Assembly: GCF_010686765.1 (NCBI RefSeq)
Contig: NZ_JAAGWF010000017.1
Location: forward strand, 1 to 64,000
DNA length: 64,000 nt
DNA from: Geodermatophilus sabuli
GTDB lineage: Bacteria > Actinomycetota > Actinomycetes > Mycobacteriales > Geodermatophilaceae
Direction: 5' to 3'
Shown: in pieces, positions 7,241 through 14,800 of the stretch
How positions within the stretch are numbered: position 1 is the first letter of the stretch
Layout: each line of letters opens with the position of its first letter
The notes under the pieces: model-generated
Told to the model about the DNA's origin: nothing
The model's input: the letters and a program-made list of their open reading frames with translations, nothing else
The model's database searches: none
Position numbers and translations under genes: made by a program

Positions 7241-8104
7241 TCATGCGCGCTCGGGCGTCTCCCCGCCGGTCGGCGTCGCCGTGGGCTGCTCCGCCGGCTG
7301 GTCGCGGAGGAACAGGTACCAGTAGGAGGTGGCGACGAACACGACCGCGCCGACCAGGTTGCCCGCACCGGCCAGCAGCCAGTTGACCACCGTGTCGCCC
7401 CAGCCGACGCCGGGGACGCCGGCGAACACGGCCGCGGGCAGGAAGAACATGTTGGCCACGACGTGGTCGAAGCCCATGGCGACGAAGGCCATGACGGGGA
7501 AGAAGATCGCGAGGATCTTGCCTGACACGCTGCTGGCCGACAGCGACATCCAGACCGCCAGGCAGACCAGCCAGTTGCAGCCGACGCCCCGCAGGAACGT
7601 CTCCCAGGCGCTGTGCCCGGTGGCCTTGCCCTCGGCGATCTGGGCCAGCCGCTCGTGGGTCAGCAGCGCAGACCCGGTGCTGTCCGGGTCCCCGATCACC
7701 CCGGTCGCGACCGCGAGGAAGTAGGCGACGACGAGCGCGCCGATGAGGTTGCCCAGCAGCACCAGGGTCAGGTTCTTGGCGACGTCGGCCAGGCCGATCC
7801 GCCCCTGCATCGCGCCCAGCGGGACCAGCAGCATGTTGCCCGTCGCCAGGTCGGAGCCGGCGATGAGCACCAGCACCAGACCGAGGGTGAAGGCCGCCCC
7901 CATGAACAGCGTGGGGAGCGTGCCCCAGATCGCGGTGTCCAGCCCGGAGGAGACGGTGATCGCGACCAGTGCGCCGAAGGCGATGTACGCACCGCCCAGG
8001 AAGGCGCTGACCAGCACCCGGTCCCACGTGCGGTGGACCTTCTTCGCGCCGGTCTCGCTGGCCACCTGGGCCATCTCGGCGGGTTGCCTGGCCGACACGG
8101 GCAC
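7241..8104 (-). CDS. Formate/nitrite transporter family channel
   Basis: A 287-residue integral membrane protein of the FNT family, whose members form pentameric channels for formate, nitrite or hydrosulfide. Six hydrophobic helices can be counted. Family signatures include AFLGGAYIAFGAL in helix 1, GSDLATGNML in the first half-helix, GCNWLVCLAVWM and GFDHVVANMFFLP. No neighbouring nitrite reductase or formate lyase gene is present, so the substrate cannot be fixed. GTG 8104 is one start option; an internal ATG at 8074 would remove ten residues. Neither has a convincing ribosome site. Confidence 0.93.
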   Translation of the reverse strand: MPVSARQPAEMAQVASETGAKKVHRTWDRVLVSAFLGGAYIAFGALVAITVSSGLDTAIWGTLPTLFMGAAFTLGLVLVLIAGSDLATGNMLLVPLGAMQGRIGLADVAKNLTLVLLGNLIGALVVAYFLAVATGVIGDPDSTGSALLTHERLAQIAEGKATGHSAWETFLRGVGCNWLVCLAVWMSLSASSVSGKILAIFFPVMAFVAMGFDHVVANMFFLPAAVFAGVPGVGWGDTVVNWLLAGAGNLVGAVVFVATSYWYLFLRDQPAEQPTATPTGGETPERA

Positions 8105-8219
8105 CTCCGGCTGGGAGCGGCGCTGGGATCGGCAACGCTAGTGGCTCCGGGCCGTCTCCGCGCCGTGGCGCCGGGCAACTAGGGTCGGCGGAGGTCCCAC
8201 CACCGATCCGGGAGAGCAG

Positions 8220-8624
8220 ATGGCCGTCTCGAACCGCGTCCGCAGCGCCTTGACGACGACGGTGCTCGCGACCGCGGCGACCGGCTTCATGGCCGGCTGC
8301 GGAGCGGGCGGTGAGGACGACGAGCAGGAGCAGGTCGCCTACTGCACCAACGAGGACGGCGAGATCGTCGACGACGACCTCTGTGACGACGACCGCGGCG
8401 GGTTCGGCGGCGGCGGGCTGTTCTTCCTCTACCTCGGCGGATTCCGTCCCGGCCTGCCGGTCGGCACCGTGCTGCCCCGCGGTGGCACGCGCATCAGCCC
8501 GGGCGACACCGCCGCCCGCCAGCGCGCGGGTCTGCCGCCGAGCGGCAAGGTCACCGGCGGCACCCGGGTCAGCGGGGGCATCGGGTCGGGCATCGGCAAC
8601 CGCGCCGGCACCGCGGGCGGCTGA
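8220..8624 (+). CDS. Small lipoprotein, YgiB-like by context
   Basis: A 134-residue lipoprotein precursor: hydrophobic signal, then a lipobox FMAGC with acylated Cys27. An acidic patch (EDDEQEQ, DDDLCDDDR) follows, then a Gly/Phe hydrophobic stretch (GGGGLFFLYLGGF) and an Arg/Thr/Ser/Gly-rich disordered tail. The layout (lipobox, acidic region, glycine-rich hydrophobic segment, Thr/Arg/Gly tail) parallels E. coli YgiB (DUF1190), and as in E. coli it is followed by a YgiC-like ATP-grasp gene. A GGGAGAG ribosome site precedes ATG 8220. It likely tethers or presents something at the outer face of the membrane; the function is unknown. Confidence 0.7.
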   Translation: MAVSNRVRSALTTTVLATAATGFMAGCGAGGEDDEQEQVAYCTNEDGEIVDDDLCDDDRGGFGGGGLFFLYLGGFRPGLPVGTVLPRGGTRISPGDTAARQRAGLPPSGKVTGGTRVSGGIGSGIGNRAGTAGG

Positions 8625-8716
8625 CGGGTGCCGAACGCGCCGCGATCGGCCCACCTGTGGCCATCCGCCGCCGACGGGCACCGGTGTGCCGATCGCGTGC
8701 ACCGGCGGGCGGCGCG

Positions 8717-9961
8717 GTGAGGCGGATCGAGAGCGGCGTCGTCCGGCCCGGCTGGGAGGCCGAGATCGAGGCCCAGGGGCTGGTCTACAACCGCACCCAC
8801 CTGCCCGGCGGTGAGGTGCGCAGCTACTGGCGCGAGGGGCCGTTCTACGACTTCACGCTGGCCGAGGTGGACCGGCTGGAGGGCTGGGTCGCCCAGCTGT
8901 TCAGCATGTGCGAGGCGGCCGGGGACCACGTCGTGGAACGCGACCTGTTCGACCGGATGGGCATCCCGCCGATCGCCCGCCCGGAGATCCGCCGCACCTG
9001 GGAGGCCGAGCCGCCCAGCGTCTACGGCCGCTTCGACCTGCGCTACGACGGCGAGGGCCCGCCGAAGCTGCTTGAGTTCAACGCCGACACCCCCACCGGA
9101 CTGGTGGAGTCGGCGGTCACCCAGTGGAACTGGCACCTGTTCACCGGTCAGGGCGCCGACCAGTGGAACGCCCTGCACGACCGGCTGATCGCCGCGTGGC
9201 AGCGCAACCTGCTGCGTTGGGAGCGGCGGACCGGCGTCCGGCCGCGGGTGCACCTGGCGTGGACGTCGGAGGAGACCTCCGGTGAGGACCGGATGACCGT
9301 CGCGTACCTCATGGACACCGTCGTCCAGGCCGGCTACGAGGCGATCGAGCTGGTGGTCGAGGACATCGTGCTCGACGACGGCGACGGCCGGTTCTACGAC
9401 CCGCAGGGCCGCCACCTCGACGTCGTCTTCAAGCTCTACCCCTGGGAATGGCTGGTCGAGGACGAGTTCGGCGCGGCCGTCCTCGCCGACGCCGCCCGCC
9501 CCGGCGGGACGACGTGGGTCGAGCCGGCCTACAAGATGCTGTGGAGCACCAAGGCGCTGCTGCCGGTGCTGTGGCAGCTGTTCGGCGGCGACCCGGTGCT
9601 CTCCCAGCTGCTCCTCCCGGCCTACTTCGCCGACGAGATCCCCTCGAGCTGGCGGGACTACGTGCGCAAGCCGCTCTGGGGTCGCGAGGGCGCGAACGTG
9701 GCCATCGTCCGGGACGGCGTGGTCACCGCGGAGCTGCCCGGGCGCTACGGCACCGAGGGGTTCGTCGTGCAGGAGTTCGCCCCGCTGCCGGACTTCGCCG
9801 GCGTGGACGGGCCGCACCACCCCGTGCTGGGCGCCTGGGTGGTCGACGGCGAACCGGCCGGGCTGGGCATCCGGGAGAGCGACGGGTTGATCACCGACAA
9901 CCTGAGCTGGTTCGTGCCGCACACGGTCGACTTCACGCCTCCGGAGGCCGGACGGCGCTGA
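8717..9961 (+). CDS. Glutathionylspermidine synthase-like ATP-grasp protein (YgiC/YjfC type)
   Basis: A 414-residue protein of the GSP-synthetase C-terminal domain family, which adopts an ATP-grasp fold and couples a carboxylate to an amine. Recognisable segments are YGRFDLRYDGEGPPKLLEFN followed by ADTPTGLVESAVTQWNW, KPLWGREGANV in the nucleotide-binding region, and GIRESDGLITDNLSWFVPH near the end. The amidase half of the bifunctional E. coli Gss is absent, as in YgiC and YjfC, whose substrates are unsettled. It sits 92 bp after the YgiB-like lipoprotein gene, suggesting a conserved pair. GTG 8717 is preferred; frame upstream is Arg/Pro-rich. Confidence 0.88.
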   Translation: MRRIESGVVRPGWEAEIEAQGLVYNRTHLPGGEVRSYWREGPFYDFTLAEVDRLEGWVAQLFSMCEAAGDHVVERDLFDRMGIPPIARPEIRRTWEAEPPSVYGRFDLRYDGEGPPKLLEFNADTPTGLVESAVTQWNWHLFTGQGADQWNALHDRLIAAWQRNLLRWERRTGVRPRVHLAWTSEETSGEDRMTVAYLMDTVVQAGYEAIELVVEDIVLDDGDGRFYDPQGRHLDVVFKLYPWEWLVEDEFGAAVLADAARPGGTTWVEPAYKMLWSTKALLPVLWQLFGGDPVLSQLLLPAYFADEIPSSWRDYVRKPLWGREGANVAIVRDGVVTAELPGRYGTEGFVVQEFAPLPDFAGVDGPHHPVLGAWVVDGEPAGLGIRESDGLITDNLSWFVPHTVDFTPPEAGRR

Positions 9962-9979
9962 CCGATCTAGGTTCGGGTC

Positions 9980-10426
9980 ATGCCGCTGGAAGGTGAGTAC
10001 GAGCCGAGCACCCAGGCCTGGGTCCGCGAGCAGGTCGAACGCTACGAGGCGACCGGTGGCCGGGAGGCCAACACCCTGCGCGACACCGGCATCCCGATCG
10101 CGATCTTCTGGTCCCGGGGGGCGAAGAGCGGCAAGGTCCGCAAGAACGGCCTGATGCGGGTGGAGCACGAGGGCGCCTACGCGATGGTGGGCTCCCGGGG
10201 CGGCGCGCCCACCGATCCCGCCTGGGTGGCCAACGTGCGGGCGCACCCCGACCAGATCACCGTGCAGGACGGCCCCGAGCCGTGGGACGGCGTCGCCCGC
10301 GAGGTCACCGGTGAGGAGCGGGCGCAGTGGTGGGAACGCGCGGTCGCGGTCTACCCGGACTACGCCGACTACGCGCGCAAGACCGACCGGGAGATCCCGG
10401 TGTTCGTCGTCGAACGGCGGAACTGA
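9980..10426 (+). CDS. F420-type nitroreductase / deazaflavin-dependent oxidoreductase
   Basis: A 148-residue protein matching the Ddn-like deazaflavin-dependent nitroreductase family, split-barrel enzymes that use reduced F420 to reduce quinones or nitro compounds. Family-like segments are TGIPIAIFWSRGAKSGKVRK (the cofactor-contacting strand and basic loop), AYAMVGSRGGAPTDPAWVAN and the closing REIPVFVVERR. It starts 18 bp after the ATP-grasp gene and could be co-transcribed with it. The physiological substrate cannot be read from sequence. Confidence 0.88.
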   Translation: MPLEGEYEPSTQAWVREQVERYEATGGREANTLRDTGIPIAIFWSRGAKSGKVRKNGLMRVEHEGAYAMVGSRGGAPTDPAWVANVRAHPDQITVQDGPEPWDGVAREVTGEERAQWWERAVAVYPDYADYARKTDREIPVFVVERRN

Positions 10427-10435
10427 CCGGGGAGG

Positions 10436-10807
10436 TCAGCTCCCGGCGGTGAGCCGCTCGGGTGCCGTCGTCCGCCAGGCCTGGTCGAGCAGCGCGGCCA
10501 CCTCGTCCCAGTCCGCCCCGGCGGCCGGTGACAGGTCGACGCCGAGCCAGCCCCGCGCGCCCAGGTGTCCGGGCCGGGAGTAGCACGGGGCCGTGCCGAG
10601 GAGCGCCTCCTGCTCACCCGGCGGTGCCTTGACGACCAGCGCCAGCCGACCGTCGCCGTGGTGGTCGACCTGCAGCCAGGCGAACCGCCGGCCCGCGACG
10701 GCGTACCCGGTGTGGCCGTTGGCCTCCTCCCGGTCGACCCCCGGCCGGTCGGTGAGGACGCGCAGCCGGTCGGTCACGGTCTGCCGGTCCGCCCCGGTCC
10801 AGGTCAC
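10436..10807 (-). CDS. MmcQ/YjbR family protein
   Basis: A 123-residue protein of the MmcQ/YjbR fold, a CyaY-like alpha/beta structure sometimes labelled DNA-binding. Typical features are RRFAWLQVDHHGDGRLALVVK, PGEQEALL and the Trp-rich end GWLGVDLSPAAGADWDEVAALL. Its biochemical role is unknown; the family label rests on fold similarity. It ends ten bases from the stop of the nitroreductase gene (convergent). Confidence 0.85.
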   Translation of the reverse strand: MTWTGADRQTVTDRLRVLTDRPGVDREEANGHTGYAVAGRRFAWLQVDHHGDGRLALVVKAPPGEQEALLGTAPCYSRPGHLGARGWLGVDLSPAAGADWDEVAALLDQAWRTTAPERLTAGS

Positions 10808-10898
10808 GGGCCGATCCTGGCCCGGCGGAGGCCACCTCGACCGGGGCAGTCGGGGCTCCGCCGGGTCAGGGCCCGTCCTCGGCAGCGCGCGGGCGCGG

Positions 10899-11870
10899 TC
10901 AGAAGCCGACGACGGCGTGCGGCGTGTAGGGCTCCTCCAGCCGCGCGACCTCCTCCTCGGTCAGCTCCAGGTCGACGGCGGCGACGGCGTCGTCCAGGTG
11001 GGCGTCCTTGGTGACGCCGACGATGGGGGCGCTCACCACCGGCTTGCCCAGCACCCACGCCAGCGCCACCTGGGCGCGCGACACCCCGCGCGCGGCGGCG
11101 ACCTCGGCCACCCGCTCGACGATCGCGCGGTCGCTGGCCTCGTCGTAGAGCCGGCGGCCGAACTCGTCGGTGCCGGAGCGGTCGGTCGACTCGTCCCAGT
11201 CGCGGGTCAGCTTGCCGCGGGCCAGCGGGCTCCACGGGATGACGCCGATGCCCTGGTCGACGCACAGCGGGTGCATCTCCCGCTCCTCCTCGCGGTTGAG
11301 GAGGTTGTAGTGGTCCTGCATCGACACGAAGCGGTGCCAGCCGTGCTCCCCGGCCAGGTACAGCGCCTTGCTGAACTGCCAGGCGTACATCGAGGAGGCT
11401 CCGAGGTAGCGGACCAACCCCCTCCGGACGACGGCGTCCAGCGCCTCGAGCGTCTCCTCGACCGGGGTGGCCGGGTCCCAGCGGTGGATCTGGTAGAGGT
11501 CGACGTAGTCGGTGCCCAGGCGGCGCAGGCTGTCCTCGAGCTCCCGGACGATCACCTTGCGCGACAGCCCGGCACCGTTGGGCCCCGGCCGCATCCGCCC
11601 GTGCACCTTGGTCGCCAGGACGACGTCGTCCCGGTCGGCGAAGTCGCGGATCGCCCGGCCGGTGATCTCCTCGCTGGAGCCGTCGGAGTAGACGTTCGCG
11701 GTGTCGAAGAAGGTGATGCCCGCGGCGATCGCCTTCTCGATCAGCCGGCGGCTGTCCTCCTCCGGCAGGCTCCACGGGTGGTTGCCGCGGGCCGGGTCGC
11801 CGAAGCTCATCATCCCCAGGCAGATGCGCGAGACCTGCAGGCCGGTGCTGCCCAGACGCGTGTACTCCAT
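10899..11870 (-). CDS. Aldo/keto reductase
   Basis: A 323-residue NADPH-dependent aldo/keto reductase ((beta/alpha)8 barrel). The catalytic tetrad appears as Asp and Tyr in FFDTANVYSDG, Lys in VLATKVHG and His in DLYQIHRWD. The start MEYTRLGSTGLQVSRICLGM is the standard family start, so ATG 11870 is secure. The pattern resembles AKR families annotated as voltage-gated potassium channel beta-subunit-like or L-glyceraldehyde 3-phosphate reductases; the true substrate is unknown. It is monocistronic on the minus strand. Confidence 0.93.
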   Translation of the reverse strand: MEYTRLGSTGLQVSRICLGMMSFGDPARGNHPWSLPEEDSRRLIEKAIAAGITFFDTANVYSDGSSEEITGRAIRDFADRDDVVLATKVHGRMRPGPNGAGLSRKVIVRELEDSLRRLGTDYVDLYQIHRWDPATPVEETLEALDAVVRRGLVRYLGASSMYAWQFSKALYLAGEHGWHRFVSMQDHYNLLNREEEREMHPLCVDQGIGVIPWSPLARGKLTRDWDESTDRSGTDEFGRRLYDEASDRAIVERVAEVAAARGVSRAQVALAWVLGKPVVSAPIVGVTKDAHLDDAVAAVDLELTEEEVARLEEPYTPHAVVGF

Positions 11871-11919
11871 GCCGCCCAGCCAACTCCGTCCGCGAACCGG
11901 GGGCCAGTCCGGTCCCAGC

Positions 11920-12981
11920 TCACGGGAGTGCGGCGGCCAGCGCCGGGATGGCGGCGGCGACCTCGTCGGGGAACGTGGTGAACGGCACCGCGGTCACCGT
12001 CCGCCGCGCGCCCCGGCCGGTCCACTGCCACGTCCCGACCACCCGCCCGCGGTGGACGACGGTCGGTCGGAAGACGCCGTTGTTCCCCGGCACGATCCGG
12101 TCGGCGAACTCCGGCGGTACGGCGCAGCTGCGGTCGGCGTAGCCGAGGACGAACTCGTCGAAGCCGGGCAGCAGGTGCAGCTGCTCCGCCTCGGCCCGGT
12201 GCGCGGCCAGCAGGTCGGGCAGGGCCGGGTCCAGGAGGAACTCCCGGCCGTCCACCTCGACCGCGGTCAGGTCGGCGCGGACGGCGGCCACCCCCTCCCG
12301 GACGTCGCGTACCGGCAACCCGGCCCAGCGCGCGAGGTCGGCGACGGTGGCCGGCCCGTGCCCGGTGAGGAAGGTCCGTGCCAGCTCCGCCAGGGCCTCG
12401 GCCCGGTCCAGTCGGCGCGGAGCCGGGACCCACTCGCCGAGCAGCACGAACAGCTGGTCGCCGTCCTGCATCGGGCCCAGGCACAGCGTGCCGGTCTGGG
12501 CGAGGTACCAGAGCAGGTGGTACCCGCGCTGCCCGGTGGTCGGCACCCCGCCGTCGCTGATGACCCCGAGCAGCTCCCGGCGTCCGAGCCGGCCTCCGCC
12601 GGCCAGCGCGGCGCAGACCAGCTCCCGGGCCCGCTCGACCTCCGCCTCGGTCAGTCCGAGGCCGGCCCGACGCTGGGCGGCGCCGGCCAGCACCCGCGGC
12701 CCCACCAGGTCGAGCAGCCAGGGCAGGTCGCCGGCCGGCAGCAGGTGCAGCGTGCCGCGCATGGGCCAGGAGCGGACCACCGTGCCCGCCGCGAGGGCGG
12801 TCTCGACCGCGGCGCGTGACCGCGCCGCGGTGCGCAGGGCCACCGACGTGAGAGCGCCGGGGAGGTCCTGCGCCTGCACGCAACCCAACCGCGCGACGGC
12901 ACCCTCGACCGTGGGCTCGGGCGGGCCGGCGATCCGCTGGGCCACGAGCCGGAGCAGCGCGAGGTCGGACGCGGTCGTCAT
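11920..12981 (-). CDS. AlkZ/YcaQ-like winged-helix DNA glycosylase
   Basis: A 353-residue member of the HTH_42 winged-helix family that contains AlkZ and YcaQ, glycosylases that unhook bulky or crosslinked alkyl adducts. The catalytic QxQ motif is visible as QAQ at 36-38 in RLGCVQAQDLPGALTS. Other family segments are VVRSWPMRGTLHLLPA, RGYHLLWYLAQTGTLCLGP and LLPGFDEFVLGYADRS. Many genome annotations call such genes only winged helix DNA-binding domain-containing protein. The QAQ motif favours the glycosylase group over the QxD group. Neighbouring genes are unrelated. Confidence 0.82.
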   Translation of the reverse strand: MTTASDLALLRLVAQRIAGPPEPTVEGAVARLGCVQAQDLPGALTSVALRTAARSRAAVETALAAGTVVRSWPMRGTLHLLPAGDLPWLLDLVGPRVLAGAAQRRAGLGLTEAEVERARELVCAALAGGGRLGRRELLGVISDGGVPTTGQRGYHLLWYLAQTGTLCLGPMQDGDQLFVLLGEWVPAPRRLDRAEALAELARTFLTGHGPATVADLARWAGLPVRDVREGVAAVRADLTAVEVDGREFLLDPALPDLLAAHRAEAEQLHLLPGFDEFVLGYADRSCAVPPEFADRIVPGNNGVFRPTVVHRGRVVGTWQWTGRGARRTVTAVPFTTFPDEVAAAIPALAAALP

Positions 12982-13098
12982 GACCGCGAGCCTGACAGGC
13001 GGGTACGACGTCCGGGGGTCGGAACCAGGTGAGCGCCGAGGCGCAGTCGCGCAGGGGACCGGCCGGCCGCCTGCCCGCCGGACCGCCCGGTACGCACG

Positions 13099-13138
13099 CC
13101 GGTGGCCCGGACGCCGAGTGCGACGTCCGGGCCACCGG
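13099..13138 (-). terminator. Stem-loop terminator after the DGD-repeat secreted protein
   Basis: A perfect 15-bp stem (13099-13113 with 13124-13138) and a 10-nt loop, nine bases downstream of the stop of the secreted protein gene on the minus strand. It also closes off the AlkZ-like gene's promoter region. Confidence 0.75.
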
Positions 13139-13147
13139 GTGTGCGAG

Positions 13148-14713
13148 TTACCCGCGGACCCTCCAGAACCGGCCCCGGCCGGCCGCGAGGACCAGCCCGG
13201 CCAGCAGGGCCAGGGCAGCGGCCGTGGCCGTCACCGGTGTGGTGGCGACCGTCGCGGACGACGCCGGCTGCGTCGCGGTCGCCTGCGGCGAACCGGTCCC
13301 GCACGCGTCCGTCGCCGCCCCGGTGGTGGCGTCGCCGCCCGTGGCACCCGCGGCCGCGGGTCCCTCGCCGGCCGCGCCGGTCACGGGGCCGCCGTCGATG
13401 GCACCGCCGGTGGTGCCGGGAGCGGTACCCGTGCCGGTGCAGTCGCCGTCGTGGCCGTGGGCGGAGGCGCCGCCGGTTCCGCCGGTGCCGCTTCCGCTGG
13501 TGCCGGAGGTGGGGCCGCCGACCACGCCGGGCGCGAGGCCCGTGCCGTCAGCGGGAGCGGCGCCGTCACCGGAGGAGCCGCCGTCGCCGGTGGTGTCACC
13601 ATCGCCCGAGTCGCCGTCGCCGGTGGTGTCCCCGTCGCCGGTGTCGCCGTCACCCGTGTCGCCGTCGCCGGGAGTGCCGGCGTCGTCCGGGTCGTGACCG
13701 TCACCGGCGCCGGGCCCGGTCAGGCCCGACGGGTCGATCGGCAGGGTGATGCGGACCAGGAGGTCGCTGCCCGTGCCGGTGCCTCCCTCGTTGACCGGGA
13801 CGGCGATCACCGACCCGGTGCCGGCTCCGCCGCCCAGCAGGCCGCCGAGGTCGACGTCGACGGTGTCGTCGTGCAGCGCGTCCCCGCCGAGCAGGTCGGT
13901 GAGCAGGTCACCGGTGCCGATCGGCAGGCTCAGCAGCGGGTCGTGCTCCGCGGGCGCCTCCGCGGGGTCACGGCCGTCGCCGACGAGTCCGCCGACGGCG
14001 ACGTCGACGTCCTCCCCGGAGAGCGGTCCGCTGCCGCCGGCGGTGCCCGGCAGCGGCAGGGTCACCGTGGTCGGCCGGTCGCCGTCGAGGCCGACCGGCA
14101 GTTCGAGGACGGTGCCCGGCGAGGTCGTGCCGTCGGTGTCCCCGATGGTGACGGTGCCCTCCAGGTCGAGCAGGAGCCCGGCCCCGTCCGGCCCGGGCAC
14201 CAGCGGGTCGGCGAGGTCGACGTCGACCTCGTCCGCGGTCAGCAGGTCACCGTCGAGCACGTCGCCGACGTCGCCGGTGACCACCGGCGCGGTGATCGTG
14301 GTGCCCGCCGTGCCGCCGCCGGAGGTGTTGACCGGGACGGTGACGGTCAGGCCGTCCGCCGGGTCCGGCGGGGCGTCGTCGGCCTCGGTGACGCGCACCG
14401 GGACGCTGACTCCACCGCCATCGCCATCGCCGCCGCCGTCGCCGTCGAGGACGGTCGTCCCCGGTGCGGTGTCGGTGTCGACCGGGAGCACGACGCCGTC
14501 GCCGGCCCCGCCGCCCACGGACAGGTCCTCGCCGGTGCCGGTGACCACCGGCGTGCCCAGGACGGCACCGTCCTGCACCGGCACGGTCGTCGTCGCGCCG
14601 ATCACGTCGGCGACCAGGTCGTTCTCGTCGGCTGCGGCGACACCTGCTCCGGCGGCCAGGAGGCCTCCGGTGAGCAGGGCCGTGCGCAGGCCGCGCTTCA
14701 CCCATGCGTTCAT
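13148..14713 (-). CDS. Secreted low-complexity surface protein with DGD repeats and C-terminal anchor
   Basis: A 521-residue protein with a clear signal peptide (LRTALLTGGLLAAGAGVAAA) and a C-terminal membrane anchor (TAAALALLAGLVLAAG followed by RGRFWRVRG). In between it is extremely acidic and poor in aromatic residues. It has alternating Val/Thr beta-rich segments with recurring phrases such as VPV, LTVTVPVNTSGGGT and DVDLGGLL, then an array of GDGDTGDGDT units (about 13563-13674). DGD strings can bind calcium, but here that is only a suggestion. No LPXTG motif is present. GGAGAG precedes ATG 14713. It follows another repetitive secreted protein by 87 bp on the same strand. Confidence 0.78.
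   Translation of the reverse strand: MNAWVKRGLRTALLTGGLLAAGAGVAAADENDLVADVIGATTTVPVQDGAVLGTPVVTGTGEDLSVGGGAGDGVVLPVDTDTAPGTTVLDGDGGGDGDGGGVSVPVRVTEADDAPPDPADGLTVTVPVNTSGGGTAGTTITAPVVTGDVGDVLDGDLLTADEVDVDLADPLVPGPDGAGLLLDLEGTVTIGDTDGTTSPGTVLELPVGLDGDRPTTVTLPLPGTAGGSGPLSGEDVDVAVGGLVGDGRDPAEAPAEHDPLLSLPIGTGDLLTDLLGGDALHDDTVDVDLGGLLGGGAGTGSVIAVPVNEGGTGTGSDLLVRITLPIDPSGLTGPGAGDGHDPDDAGTPGDGDTGDGDTGDGDTTGDGDSGDGDTTGDGGSSGDGAAPADGTGLAPGVVGGPTSGTSGSGTGGTGGASAHGHDGDCTGTGTAPGTTGGAIDGGPVTGAAGEGPAAAGATGGDATTGAATDACGTGSPQATATQPASSATVATTPVTATAAALALLAGLVLAAGRGRFWRVRG
13563..13674 (-). repeat. Short tandem repeat encoding GDGDT units
   Basis: Reiterated GTCGCCGTC-type hexamers and nonamers encode the run of GDGDTGDGD units in the secreted protein. 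Such arrays are prone to copy-number change, so length may differ between strains. Confidence 0.75.
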
Positions 14714-14800
14714 CGCTGATCTCTCTCCAGGGTCTGAGTGGACCGGCCACGGACGGGCCGGTGTCCTGCCGTGCCGGCTCGGAGAGCCGGTCGGCGGTAC

